Translations under genes and position numbers: made by a program
Part shown: positions 32,222 to 43,429 of the stretch, piece after piece
How the letters are laid out: each line of letters begins with the position of its first letter
Position numbering within the stretch: position 1 is the first letter of the stretch
Source of the DNA: Musa acuminata AAA Group
Taxonomy: Eukaryota > Streptophyta > Magnoliopsida > Zingiberales > Musaceae
Assembly: GCF_036884655.1 (NCBI RefSeq)
Contig: NC_088331.1
Span: forward strand, 14,665,001-14,729,000
Reading direction: 5' to 3'
DNA length: 64,000 nt
Notes under the pieces: generated by a model
Seen by the model: only the letters and a program-made list of their open reading frames with translations
Told to the model about the DNA's origin: nothing
Databases searched by the model: none

Positions 32222-32490
32222 GTTGCTGCATCTTTCCTGATAGCACTATGAATAGGCCTTGTTGGATGCTTGGAAGGTGAAGATCCATCATACATATTAG
32301 CAAGCTGCCTCAAGCCATTGCAAATCATCTCCCTCGTCATGGAGGGCATTATCGAAACGGATGATTCTACATAAGTCTTTAGTTTTTGCAGCTCTTCTAC
32401 GACCCAGAGTGTAGTTGGATGAACTAGGGATGGCAGCCTGGCTGAACTAACGTGAAAGGGATTCTCTATTGCTGCAGCTGAATTCGCCAT
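32222..32490 (-). pseudogene. DUF241 copy A, 5' part (BPS1-like)
   Basis: From the ATG at 32490 the minus strand encodes MANSAAAIENPFHVSSARLP, then HPTTLWVVEELQKLKTYVES and MTREMICNGLRQLANMYDG. This is the N-terminus of the plant DUF241 family, related to the BPS1-like proteins and usually close to 300 aa. After the ANMYDG motif the IEDLLRLP segment is deleted, and the reading continues in a short foreign tail before C2. The remaining 3' end is at 20450-20574. Family members are small helical proteins whose molecular role is poorly known. The copy is dead because of the split and the internal deletion. Confidence 0.88.
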
Positions 32491-32870
32491 TGTTGTCTTC
32501 TTTTCTGCTAAGCTCTTCTCAAATTCAACGGATTGGATGAGGATGCTAATAGACTTGTTCTGGTCCTGCTGCTCTACCTCATCACATATAGATCAAAGCA
32601 CATACAAGGAAACACCTGGAATCATTGTAAACCAGGTCATCCGTGTGATGACAACTTGAGTCTTGGTTTGCAGTGGAAGACATGTAGGACTTCAGCAGGC
32701 AGGTCCTTGTTAGATTCCATATTGTAAGTTTGACGTCTGATGCAGATCTTCATGCAAGTGCATCATATGATTTATTATGCTTTTGGTCGTTAAACATTTA
32801 TGATCACAGGTCCCTTAGTTTGATGCTTGTCCCAAGTTCTCATAGATTACAATCATCGATAAATACTTAC
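32491..32870. repeat. 5' flank of DUF241 copy A
   Basis: Conserved with 46341-46580 (copy B) and 56108-56350 (copy C), for example the GACTTGTTCTGGTCCTGCTG and AACCAGGTCATC strings. Beyond 32735 it jumps to text matching 47710-47960. The TATA seen in copy C is degraded here (CACATATAGATC). No gene was seen on the plus strand. Confidence 0.75.
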
Positions 32871-33065
32871 TGATAGAAATAAAGTACAAAGAGAAATTCA
32901 TTGAGTTTCAAATGATACTCCCTCCCTATTTATACATGTTAGAGAGGAGCATTTTTCTCTAGAGAGGAGAATTTTCCTCAACAGATTTATGATATTTCCT
33001 CGTATAATTGACGAGATCTTGGCTATTGTAAAGGTTGTTATCAAGGAAGATCTTGGCTGTTATCA
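32871..33065 (-). repeat. Ale-like element, 3' LTR
   Basis: 195 bp, reading on the minus strand from TGATAACAGCC to TTTCTATCA. It is preceded on that strand by the PPT-like TTACGGGGGCA. Confidence 0.85.
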
Positions 33066-34565
33066 TGCCCCCGTAAGACGGTGCTCCTGTCAAGGATGCC
33101 GATCTTGGACCGATGTAATGAAAATGATTTGCAGGTGAGAGGCTTCATGAGTAAGTCTGCTAGTTGATCAGCCGTATGTACGTGAGAAACACATAGCTGA
33201 TGTTTGATAACTTGTTCTCGCACGAAGTGAAAGTCGATGGCAATGTATTTATACGTGAGTGTAATACTGGATTGGTACATAGGTAAGTGGCTCTAACATT
33301 GTCACAATATATTATAGGAGTGGAGGTGATGTTGATGCCAAGTGAAGATATGGAGATGAATAAGGGAGTGTTTGCGAAAAAAGAGACCATGATTGAGGGT
33401 CTCGTAAAGATATCGCAAGATTCGTTTGATTATAGGCCAATGCATAATAGATGGTTGATGCATGAATTGAGATAATTTGTTGACCGCAAATGAGATATCG
33501 GGATAGATGAGAGATAAGTATTGTAAGGAGCTAAGGACTTGTCGATATTGAGTTGGGTCCAAGGCTTCCATCATATAGTTTGAGCGACTCGCTAGTAGAC
33601 AGAGGTGTTGTAACTGCGTTTGCATCTTGCATGTTCGTTTTAGATAATAGATCTTGAATATACTTGTGTTGTGATAGGAAGAGTCATGTATGTTGCTTCC
33701 ATTCCAAAAAAACAGCTCATTGTTTTGAGATCTTTAAAGGAGAATCGATCTACTAAATACTTAAGAAATGCCTTGATTTCTAGAGGATTGTTGCTTATGA
33801 CAATAATATCATCTACATATACCAAAAGATATATTATAGTACCACTTTGGTGATGGAGAAATAGGGAGGTATCATACTTGGAGTTGAGGAAGCTAATTGT
33901 TGCCAGAAACGAGCCAAGTTCAGTGTACTAAGCTCTTGGAGCTTGACGAAGTCCACAAATAGCTTTTGTAGTTTACAAACATGCTTTGGATACTGAGGGT
34001 GGATGAAGCCAGGAGGTTGCTGTATGAAGACATCGTCAGTTAAGGTCCCTTGTAAAAATGCATTGTTGACATCGAGTCGTTGTAAATGCTGGTCTTGTGA
34101 GATGGCCAAACTCAGAATAAGTTGGATTATTATGGGTTTAACAATGGGACTAAATGTCTCTATGAAGTCAACACTAGGATGTTGATGAAACCCTTTGGCC
34201 ACTAGATACGCTTTATATCTGGCAACCGATCAATCTGGGTTCCGCTTAATTTAAAAAACTCACTTACACTCGATGATGTTTTGTGTGAGATGAGAGGGTA
34301 CAAGGGTCTATGTAAAATTATGGAGGAGGGCATCATATTCTTCACACATGGCTTTACAGCAGTATGGAGATTTTTGGGCTTGAGTGATTGTGGTAGGTTC
34401 AGTGATCTTTGACGAGGATGTTGTGATGGTATGTAGGTCAAGGACTTGTCGTGGTTTAAAGACACTACTTTTCGAGTATGTTGTCATTGGATGTCCAGGG
34501 GCTATAGGATGTGTTGTAGGTATGAGCGGTGGAGAGGCACTAACACGGGTTAGGATGGCCAAGGG
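33041..34565 (-). pseudogene. Ale-like element RT - RNase H relic
   Basis: Frames at 34562-34202 (linker), 34202-33834 ([39 protein letters not shown]), 33825-33640 (catalytic MVYVDDIIVIS) and 33625-33041 (QYRQVLSSLQYLS, DISFAVNKLSQFM, then HVHTADQLADLLMKPL and RSKIGILDRST). The [10 protein letters not shown] and QPPGF signatures are typical of the Ale/Retrofit lineage. Frame breaks are near 34202, 33830 and 33300, and a KLQKLFVDF junction indicates further loss. Confidence 0.87.
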
Positions 34566-35309
34566 ACTTTAGTGTCATTAGTCCCACGAGAGGATAAAGG
34601 TAGTTATTGTGTTTCTGAGGGCATGCCTTCAGTCGTAGGGGAAACTTGTGAAGAAAGGAGAGGCCCAATAGAGAGGGTGAGGAGCTATTGAACTAGGAGA
34701 AGGAGAGAGTGTGGATTCGGAGCAGAAGGACTGGATGGTACTATGGGAGACTCGGTTGATGGGATTGATGGCGTACTCCAGTGATGTATGTATGATGGAG
34801 TAGGTCGCATAGTAGGAGACTTAGGGTTTTGAAACGGAAAGGTGGTTTCTATAAAAATAACATGACGAGACGTAAAGACTTTTTGAGATTGAGGATCATA
34901 GCATTGAAAGACATTATGTTCAAGAGAGTATCCAATAAAAACGCAAGGCTTAGATTTTGATGTTATCTTATGTGAGGCATAGGGACGGAGCCAAGGATAA
35001 CATAAACATCTAACACTTTAAGTTTTTGAAGGTTTGGGGATTTGTGAAATAGTTTTTCAAATAGCGACTCGTATTCGAGGACTGGAGTGAGCATACGATT
35101 AATAAGGTAGACGGTAGCTTAAAATACTACGGTCCAAAAAGTTGTTGGCATAGAGGCTTAATGTAGGAGTGTGAGACCAGTTTCAACTATATATCGATGT
35201 TGGCGTTGGAGTATGTGGGGGTGACATGAGGTGTTGTATACCACAAGCAGAGAGGTAGGATGTGAGTGCTTGATATTCACCGCCACCATCAGAGTAAACA
35301 ATTTTAATT
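34566..35309 (-). pseudogene. Ale-like element integrase C-terminus, worn
   Basis: No long frame survives. Short minus-strand segments match the integrase C-terminal domain (KCVFIGYSLEH-type text near 34915-34945) and the variable linker. Coding is otherwise unreadable. Confidence 0.55.
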
Positions 35310-36600
35310 TTAGACAAAGTTCTCGATCAATCTTCGAAAGTTGGTAAAGATTATTGAAACATCAGATTTATGGTGAAGAGGGTATAACCATATGTTTTTT
35401 GTGAAATAGTCTACGAAAATAATATAAAATCTGAACTCACAAGAAGTGATTGGAGCAAGGCCCAAAACAACAATGTAAACAACCTCAAAGGATTTAAAGC
35501 AAGATGTGGAGGATACTTCAAAGGGGAGTCTATGACTTTTATTACTTAAACAAGCATCATAATTAGTTATAATGTTATTGGTTTTAAGCGTAGGAAGAGA
35601 ATAACGTAAAAGTATTTTTTGCTGAATAAAGGTTGTTGTGATGGAAGAGTAGGCAGTAGGCTGGGTGATTTGTGGAACTGACGACCACTCGTAAATGTTG
35701 TCCTTACTCTGGCCTTGGACCAACGATACCCACATGCTCAAGTCCTTGACAAGGAAAAAGTTAGGAAAGAATTCAATTGATGTATTTTTTTTTTTACAAA
35801 ACTAAGAAACAGAAATGAGATTTCATTTGATGTGGGTTGCATACAAAACATCATCGAATGTAAAGGTTGTGCTGTGTGAATTGAGCAACCAGTATGTGTA
35901 ATGAGGAGTCCGTTACCATCATCGATGATGTTACCGACACCGACGATGTTACCGTCACCGATGATGATGCCTTCATTTCCGCCATAATTGTTGTGAACGG
36001 ACAAGTTTTGTAGATCAGAGGTAATGTTAGAGATGCCATAGTCCACAATCCAATTTTGGTTGTCAGTAGTCAGCGTAGTTGTAAGATTTGCATGAGGCCA
36101 ATGTGATGGAGGAAGAAGTCGAGGTCGAGTTCTACAAACCTTTACAAAGTGGCCAACTTTGTCACACAGTTGGTAGACAACTCTTAGTTGATTTGTATGA
36201 TCAGGATGCTAGGACTGAGGATAATTATAGTAGCCGCCTTGATGCTGATGAGGTGGATGGGGGAGGTTTGGTTAGAGCCCACAAATTCAGGAGGCATACT
36301 GGCCAAACCTTTGTTGATGGTTTTATCATACCGGTTTCCCTTCTTTTGTGATTTTTGATTGACTTAAGTTGTGATGGATGAACCCGTCAATTTGTTTTCA
36401 CGCTTGAGATATATCTCATAGTCAATCAACTTGTTATAAAGTTCTTCAAATGATATCGGTGAGTCGCGTACCCGTATCGTTGTTGTTAGTTCCTTATACT
36501 CATCTCTTAGGCCATTAAGTGGATAATGACTTTTTCAATCTATCAGGGCCAAGTTATCAATGATAATTTTAATATTTTGATACTAGGCTAGGTGTTTCTG
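35310..36600 (-). pseudogene. Ale-like element gag C-terminus - protease - integrase N-terminus relic
   Basis: Gag remains include NGLRDEYKELTTTIRVRDSP and a zinc knuckle at about 36125-36170 read as YQLCDKVGHFVKVC, its first cysteine lost. Protease reads WIVDYGISN where DSGA is expected (about 36025-36046). It is followed by a tandem GDGN expansion (IIIGDGNIVGVGNIIDDGN). The frame at 35741-35310 shows the integrase start (RYSLPTLKT region, CLSNKSHRLPFEV and FVDYFTKNIWLYPL). The element is non-functional. Confidence 0.8.
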
Positions 36601-37019
36601 GGATTAGATCGTAACCAAATAAAAGATTAGAAAATTGAGTATGCGAGAATGTATAGTTATCACCTTTGAATAATTTGAAAGGGATGAGCTTTTTATAGTA
36701 TAGATGGAAATATAGTTTGTTGAAGAAAATATATTATGATTTTTTATGGAAAATAATTGAAGCATTATAGATGATGAGAACATATTATAACAATTGACAG
36801 CGCAGGTTGCAATAAATGTAGATCGCAATCAAAGTTTTGATGGCCGAAGTCTAACGAACAGGAGCCCTCGGCAGAGGAGCAGCAGTTTAAAATAAGGGAA
36901 CGCTGCTTGCTGAAGGACTGAGAAGGGGTACGGTGATTAGATTTGACTAGATTTGTTGATGTCGCCGGATTAACTAGATTTGTTGCGTGCCGGAGGAGAA
37001 GCAGCGCTTGAGGAGGAGA
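36601..37019 (-). other. Unassigned interior of the chimeric Ale-like element
   Basis: The gag N-terminal half should be here but is not recognisable. The sequence is moderately AT-rich and then grades into the GC-rich captured segment. It may be intron or flank of the captured gene, or decayed gag. Confidence 0.45.
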
Positions 37020-37482
37020 AGAAACCCTATGCCCTTGCAGAATCTGTCGTGGCCGTAGCAAAGATCAGTCGGGTCTTACAGCGTAGGGAGAGAGATCTCT
37101 GCGAGGTAAAGGCGGAGATCGTCCTCCGCGTTGGCACGCTCCCGGATCCCGCAGCCGATGGCCACCGTGAGGCACCGCCCACGGTGGAATCGGGAACGGG
37201 AACTCGGAGTGGATGAAGAAAGAGGCGGCGGAGAGGCCGCCGCTGGAGGATGGCTGCGAGGAGCCGGAGGCAGAGCTGGGTCTTGCTGGCGGCACTCTCG
37301 CCGGTGATCTCGGTGACGGAACCGATGGGGAGGCCGCCACGGAGGAGCCGGTCGAGGACGGGGCAGCCGAGGGTGAGCTTCTGAGGCTGCTGAGGTCGAG
37401 CACCTTCAAGAGCTTCAAACGACGCTGGCGAGAACAGAGCACAGCAGCGGGATTCCTCTGTCGAGGCTGAGTGCGAAAGCAT
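37020..37482 (-). pseudogene. XRCC3-like (RAD51 paralogue) 5' fragment captured by the retroelement
   Basis: Minus-strand translation from 37482 gives [20 protein letters not shown], then [18 protein letters not shown]. After a frameshift it continues in the 37442 frame as [18 protein letters not shown]. This is the start of the RecA-type ATPase core of the plant DNA-repair protein XRCC3, which helps RAD51 in homologous recombination in the nucleus. The Walker A motif, normally GESGSGKTQ, reads GESAASKTQ, so the conserved glycine before lysine is lost. Only about 80-100 residues of a roughly 300-aa protein remain. GC content is far above its neighbours. It lies directly inside the 5' LTR, where the primer site and gag start should be, so retroelement-mediated capture is the simplest reading. 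Which RAD51 paralogue it is rests on my memory of the motif context. Confidence 0.78.
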
Positions 37483-37491
37483 AGAGTGCTT

Positions 37492-37647
37492 TGAGATTAC
37501 AAGGAGAAATTCTTTGAGTTTGAAACAATACTCCCTATTTATATTATATGTTAGAGAGGGAGATTCAACAGAACAAGATTTTTAGGATTTTCCTCAACAG
37601 ATTTATGATATTTCCTTACGTAGTTGGCGAGATCTTAACTATTATCA
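37492..37647 (-). repeat. Ale-like element, 5' LTR (inner end replaced)
   Basis: Matches 32871-33065 (shared GATTTATGATATTTCCT and TTTGAAAYRATACTCCCT strings). The inner end stops at the AAGGAGAAATTC block, and the expected TTTCTATCA terminus and primer site are absent. Confidence 0.8.
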
Positions 37648-37959
37648 GTCTTTGTTGTCACGTCCATGCATCCTATCCTTGGTGTTTTTGTTGATCTTCA
37701 TTAGGATCAATAAAATACGAGAACTCCATTTCTTGATCTTTTCTATATACTAAGTTTGACTTTGAATTGACAGAATCCAACTTAGTGGATGATAAGCACC
37801 GAATTGAAAGATGAGATATCTCAGGGCAGCAAATGGTACAACAAGCGAAGGTCAAGTAAAACTTTGATGTTCGAGCATTCAATTTCCATTTCAACCTGTG
37901 TTTCGTTTGTACATTTTTACATCTCAGATGCAAGCAGCAAAATTGGAACTCATTAGCTG
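37648..37959. repeat. Paralogous spacer, unit B (3' flank of DUF241 copy B)
   Basis: Matches about 54930-55170 and 20200-20450, for example the ATCTCAGGGYAG string, CCAAGTAAAACTTYGAYGTT-type text and a TTTGTACATTTTTACATCTC string. Noncoding. Confidence 0.8.
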
Positions 37960-38594
37960 ATCCTTAAAATGCGGATGCCGATGAGGTGTTTGAGGTGCAG
38001 AGTGACTGATGAACAACTTGGGGCTGAGAATGTTAAGAAGTGATACCCTGTTTTGGATTAGTCTTCGAAACAAGCATCCTAAACCATTCTCAACAGCTCC
38101 AAAATTAGCTGATTCTGCACCATCAATACCTTCTCAGCATCTGCATCTGTAAGAGCTGCACGCAATGAGGCATATACATTCCTCATTTCATATAAATCCT
38201 CCTTGCATGTCGCTCTCATGCCCTTCGAGGCAAAAGACCACCAGCTAGCTTTTGCCTTTGGCAAGAACATCAAAGGCAATATTGAGCAAAGAAGAGATCT
38301 AGTAACCTCTCTTGCCTCATTCAACACATTTAAGACCACCGAGAGATCAGGGTCTTCAGAGATCAGAGAGGCTGGTTGACATTTGCCATCCATTTGCTTC
38401 ATTGATCTTCTATGTCTCCTTCCTTGAGAGAACATAATCCTGCACCCTTTGTCCAGTAGAGTTGTCACCTCTTCTTCCAAGCGCAAACCGAAGATCTTGA
38501 ACATGCTATTTCAATGTGGTGGCTGCATCTTTCATGGTACCACAGAGGTCCAATAACCTCATTAATCCATCCACATCTTCCTCCAATGATTTCC
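37960..38594 (-). pseudogene. DUF241 copy B, 3' part
   Basis: The frame at 38504-38079 reads MKQMDGKCQPASLISEDPDL, VLNVLNEAREVTRSLLCSIL and ASLRAALTDADAEKVLMVQN, the middle and C-terminal part of DUF241. A deletion of about 17 bp near 38105 relative to copy C breaks the final EISFGDVENGL block. The LFRRLI end lies in another frame at about 38040-38090. E2 interrupts the gene at 38594. The 5' part is at 46194-46340, and about 120 bp of coding text present in copy C (about 55842-55970) is missing between the halves. Confidence 0.87.
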
Positions 38595-39204
38595 AACTTT
38601 CGACGATTAAAACTATAAACGTACGATAAAAACGATTTTGGTAAGAAAGCCGATTCGTATATTACTTTAACTTGTGATCAAGCGAGATGCAGTTAAAACA
38701 AAGATATAAAGGTAGTTTGTAGTTATGATGGAAATCAAAATATAAGCGCAAACTGAAATATGATGTCCGTACGATAAAACCGATTTTCGTCTTAATACCG
38801 ATTCGGAAAATACTTAACTATGAAACACATTCATAAATGAGCAGAAGGCAGTAAGCTACTGAGGAGGTTTGCAGTAAAGATAAGATGCTTAAAGTAAATG
38901 CAAACCGAGATTTAGAGTGGTTCGGTCAATCTTGACCTACATCCACTTTTGGCTTCCTCCTCCGATGAGGTCATCGACATCCACTAGAGGCCATCCTTCA
39001 ATAGGCGAAGGCCAACCACCCTTTTACAGTTTCACTCCTTTTGACGGGCTTAGGAGACAACCCTTACAGAATTTTCTCTCCTCTCTTAAAAGATCAAAAC
39101 TTGAAAGAAAAGAGGGAGGAGAACTTCTAGCCTTTACAACACTTTTGAGCTCTAAAAACACAGAGTAAGATCAATCTTTCGATTCCCTTTCATGCAGGAA
39201 AGGG

Positions 39205-39222
39205 TGGGGTATATAAAGGCCC
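39205..39222 (-). promoter_or_regulatory. E2 LTR TATA box (3' copy)
   Basis: The minus strand reads GGGCCTTTATATACCCC. The 5' LTR copy at 45074-45091 reads GGGCCTATATATACCCC. Same framing as in E1 and E3. Confidence 0.75.
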
Positions 39223-39297
39223 CAAACTGGTTTGAATTTGGAGCTAAAAAATGTCACCTCTCGGATTTTCAGGGTTCTAGCGGTACTACCTCATAAC

Positions 39298-39460
39298 TGG
39301 GGCAGTACAACCGCTTGGCAGCTCGGAGACTGAGCCTCTGGGCGGTGCCACCGCCTGACAGGGGTAGTTGCACCGCCCAGTCTCACTTGGAGATTGAGCT
39401 CAAGCGGTGCCACCGCCCAACTTTCCTAGGAGACCATCTCCTGGGCGGTGCCACCGCCTG
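39298..39460 (-). repeat. E2 LTR palindrome cluster
   Basis: GGCGGTGCCACCGCC is a perfect odd palindrome (arms GGCGGTG and CACCGCC). It occurs twice, with degenerate copies between. The 5' LTR copy at 45150-45375 has more units, including GGGCGGTTGCACCGCCC at 45230-45246. The cluster sits upstream of the TATA box on the element's strand. Confidence 0.82.
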
Positions 39461-40316
39461 GCAGGAATTCTGGTCCGAATGGGTTGATCCATTCGGCCCA
39501 ATTTGGGTTTATCAAGGGCCCAATTGCTCTCAGATTAAGTTAATGGGATCACCTCTCATTCCTAACTTAATCTACAGGCTAACTACGATATTTCTTAAGA
39601 TATTTACTGCAACTTGCTCCGGTGCGTCAATTGCTTCTTCCAGCGAGCTTCCGACGAACTTCCGGTGAAATCTGACGAACCTTCGGCGATGCTCCGGCGG
39701 ACTTTCGGCAAACTCTTGGACTTGCGATGATCCATTTGGCGAGTTCCGACGAGCTTCTTTGGCAAGCTCCTAGACTTCTCGGATTTGTTCCCGTAGAACC
39801 TCAGACGATTGTCCGGACTTCCGTTGAACTCTCGAACTCCCAACGTGATCATAGTCTTGACTTCGGCGCAACTCCTGCTGCATGTTTTTCTTTCATCGTA
39901 GTTAATCCTGCACATGTAAAATAAAACTTCGATCGAGACAATTAATCCTAAGCAATTAATCAAGTTGTTTGGCATGTCATTGGTCCCTCGACGCTTCGTC
40001 CGATTATTCGGTGCATCGTCCTCTCCTGCGGCCTATTGCCCAATCGACCAGTTGACTCTGCAACTCCGATATCCTTAGCACAATACCCGCTCTTCTTGGC
40101 CCGATGTCCGAGTCCAGGGCCCGAAGCCTTCTATCGATACGTCGACCAATCCACCGGCTCGACGTCCAATCTTCTTATATGTTCCTCCGGCACAACACGA
40201 TTTTTCCTGCTTTAATTGTCTCATCCTGATTGAAGCATCCTACATCACTCAAAACACAGATTGAAACATAAACACAATTATCATTTGGTTTCATCATCAA
40301 AATACAAGATTCAACA

Positions 40317-40332
40317 ATCTCCCCCTTTTTTA
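40317..40332 (-). other. E2 polypurine tract
   Basis: The minus strand reads AAAAAAGGGGGAGAT immediately before the LTR. It is the same tract as in E1. Confidence 0.85.
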
Positions 40333-43300
40333 TGATGACAATCAATTGATGACGAAGTTAAATTTAACTCCCGGAGTTTAAACAAACTCCCCCTATCAAT
40401 ATGCCATATTTATAGAACCTTGAATTCAAACTGAATTCAAGTCATTGCAATATTCATCATGAATACTTGTAATACGTCATCATGAACTTATGCATAAACT
40501 TATGCATAACATCATACTTCTCCCCCTTTGTCATCAACAAAAAGAAGTCTAACTTTAATGTGTTTGTAGTATAAATTCAACTTATTGCATGAAAAATATA
40601 ATATCAAGTTTTATCATCATGCAGTTTTGAAGCTAGAAAATTTAACAAGTGTTACATCATACTTAGAACATTCAAGCTATCAAGTTTTAGATATGCAAGT
40701 TTTACAACATACAAGATAGCACTTTTGCTTCTTTTGAGATAGCAACTTCTACATCATGCAAGCTAGCAAATTAGAGATGTTCAAGAAGGCAACTCTTGCT
40801 TCTTGAAATATGTAAATTTTGTCAACTTTGCTAGATGCGCAAGTTAGCATATTTTGCTTCTTGAGATAGACAAGATATCACTTTTGTAATTTTTGTTTCT
40901 TAAGATGTTCAAGATAGCAAGCTCTACATCTTGCAAGCTAGCAATGTTACAACATTTTAGAACATGCAAGCTAGCAATTTAGAGATGTTCAAGAAAGTAA
41001 CTCTTGCCTCTTGAAATATGCAAGTATGCTAGATGTGCGCGTTAGCATGTTTTGCTTCTTCTTGAGATTTCAAACTAGCAATTATCAGTAATGTTCAAGA
41101 TAGCAATTTCTTCTCTTTTGAGAAGTGTAATTTTTGCTTTCGTCTTGAATTGTGCAAGCTAGTTAGTTTGCCTCTTTTCATGATGTCCACGCTAGCTAGC
41201 TAGAATTGTGCAAGCTAGCAAATTCTTGCTCCCCTTTTGTCATTGTCAAAAAGAAAGGAAGACCCTTATATCAATTTTATATCAATCTTATTTGTGCATC
41301 ATTATATATTCAAATTAAAACATACACAATTTCAAAAACCTTATTTTTCATGCACGATACCGAAAAATAAATCAATCATCATTAATGAGTATATCAAACA
41401 TGATACTCAAACATTAATATTTTTAAGCATTTATCAATCATGTTTATCATGATACCAAACATTCATCATTTAAAGCATTCATGATACACATCATATGCAA
41501 TACATCATGTACATCATTGTCATAAATATTGCATGCATCATTTAAAATTCATGAATATTTCATCATTGCATGCATCGTACCAAATCATAAAATATAAAAT
41601 CATCATTAATGTATGATTCCAAATTATCATTTATTTCACATCATGATGGTACCAATTTTGTCAAATTACATCCTGTATGATCGAAACTTCTTATTTGTAT
41701 ACATCAAAACAAATTAATGAATATTTCATGTATTCATATCATCACATCAGGAATATCAAGAAGAATTATTAGGTGATGAGATGTATTTCATTCATTCAAA
41801 GAATTTTACATAATAAAATTCAAGTCATAAGCCTTAAAAGATGTCATGAGAGAACATATAAACAATCTTGATTTATAAAATGAATACTCAAGTTATAATT
41901 TTGAAAATCAAGAGAAACCGTGATTCATTTTAACAAATCTCCTCTTAAATAAATAACATAAAGAATTCTTAGGAGATCATGAAAAAGATAGAATTCATTC
42001 AATCTTGTAAGAGAACAAGATATTAATTCATGCATATAAAATCTTGATTTAAGCATAAGAAATCTCAATTTATAAATTTCAAAAAAATCAAGATAAAGCT
42101 CATTTAAATCATCAAATCAAGATCAATAGATTTTCAAAAATGAATTGTTAGGATCAAGAAAATCCGAAAATAAAATTTAACACTTTCATGCATTCGGACA
42201 TGGTTTTGCTATAGATTTTCAAACACAATCATGAAGATAAAACATGTTCATGATCATGGAAATTTTTGTATCCAAAACACATAGTTTCCAACATGTTATT
42301 AAGGCATGTAATAGTGTAAAATTCTCATTATAGCAATTATATCCTACCATGCATGATCAAAATTTCTCCTCATTTTATCATATTTAACATGATTCAAGCA
42401 TTGAACATGATTCATATTTAAAATATGTCTCATGTCATAAGTATGAATAAAGTATTTGTGAAATCCGAAATCATCCTCAAAGTCACATTCAATAAATTCA
42501 TACATGACAAGCATAGATTTATTGAAAAGTCGATAAGATAGAGGATCACATTTCGTTTTTATAAATTTCTATTCATGTGATTTGCTTCTTATAAGCATAT
42601 CTTTACCTTTAATAAAACAAGTGTCAACATTTAAGACGGATAGGTAAATTTTATAAAATAAATCATCAAGCATGATTCCATAATAACATCCTTTTAATAT
42701 CTTGATATTCATCATCAAGTATGATTTCAAAAAGTATGTTCAAGAGAAATCATTAAGACCAAATGCATGATACACTCATTTAGTTTTAAAATATTCATCA
42801 TGTTTATTTTCATGAGATTCACAAGATTGGTAAAATAAATTCATTAATTTCCCATTTTGAAAAATCAATAAAGTTGGAAAAATAAAATTTTCAAGAAGAA
42901 ACCTTTCCACTTTTTAGTTGTTTTAATTCATGTGATTTATTTCATACATGCATGTTCTTTTCTTTTATGTCAAATAAAAACATGCATCAACGTTTAGGAT
43001 CGAAAATGAATTTTGTCATAAAAACCATCAAGACCAAATCATTATGTATAACTTTTAAAATCTCATGCATAAAATCGTCAATGGTATCAAAAACATCATT
43101 ATGCATTACTTCAAATCAAACATGATTTCATTTAATCAAAATCGAGAAATTAGTTAATCAAACATGATATCATTCAATAATGTTAATCAAACATGATACA
43201 CATTATTACTTCTTAACCACATATAGCATGATTTCATAAGGCATTTTTAATCATTTTGTTTATCATAAACATGTAATTTTCATGATTATTTTCAAAATTA

Positions 43301-43429
43301 CTAGAATGATAAGCATGATTCCTGATTTTTGCATTTTCATTATAAAACTTGTAATTTTCAAGAAAATTAATTCTAAACAAAAAAAAGGAAAATGCATCAT
43401 GAAAAATATAAAATAATTTCAAAATAAAT
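40333..43429 (-). other. E2 noncoding interior
   Basis: About 3.1 kb of AT-rich sequence with no open frame of note. PPT-like purine tracts occur on the minus strand near 40515-40535 and 41228-41245. From 40600 to 41230 the words GCAAGCTAGCAA, AGATGTTCAAGA and CTTGAGAT recur as loosely spaced, degenerate repeats. No protease, integrase or RT remains, and the RNase H tail seen in E1 was not found. Confidence 0.6.

Larger units (their letters stand above)
32871..37647 (-). mobile_element. Ale/Retrofit-like Copia element with captured XRCC3-like fragment
   Basis: A minus-strand element with short LTRs (32871-33065 and about 37492-37647; start TGATAA, end TATCA). The pol order is normal (protease, integrase, RT, RNase H), but the N-terminal half of gag and the primer site are missing. 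In their place, directly inside the 5' LTR, lies GC-rich sequence containing part of a RAD51-paralogue gene. The host text on the two sides continues one paralogous spacer (compare 47940-47990). The 5-bp flanks CTTAC and GTCTT do not match, so a clean duplication is not visible. Frames carry many stops. Confidence 0.87.
38595..40316 (-). repeat. E2 3' LTR
   Basis: Minus strand starts TGTTGAATCTTG at 40316. It contains the GGCGGTGCCACCGCC motifs (39341-39355 and 39444-39458), the TATA region at 39205-39222 and the conserved U5 block, and stops short at 38595. Confidence 0.88.

Noticed and set aside
37213..37470. Plus-strand 85-aa acidic ORF
   Set aside because: Antisense to the XRCC3-like fragment. 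GC richness alone keeps the frame open.
32866..37652. Target duplication for the Ale-like element
   Set aside because: The 5-bp flanks CTTAC and GTCTT do not match, and alignment with the empty paralogue near 47960 does not settle the exact target.
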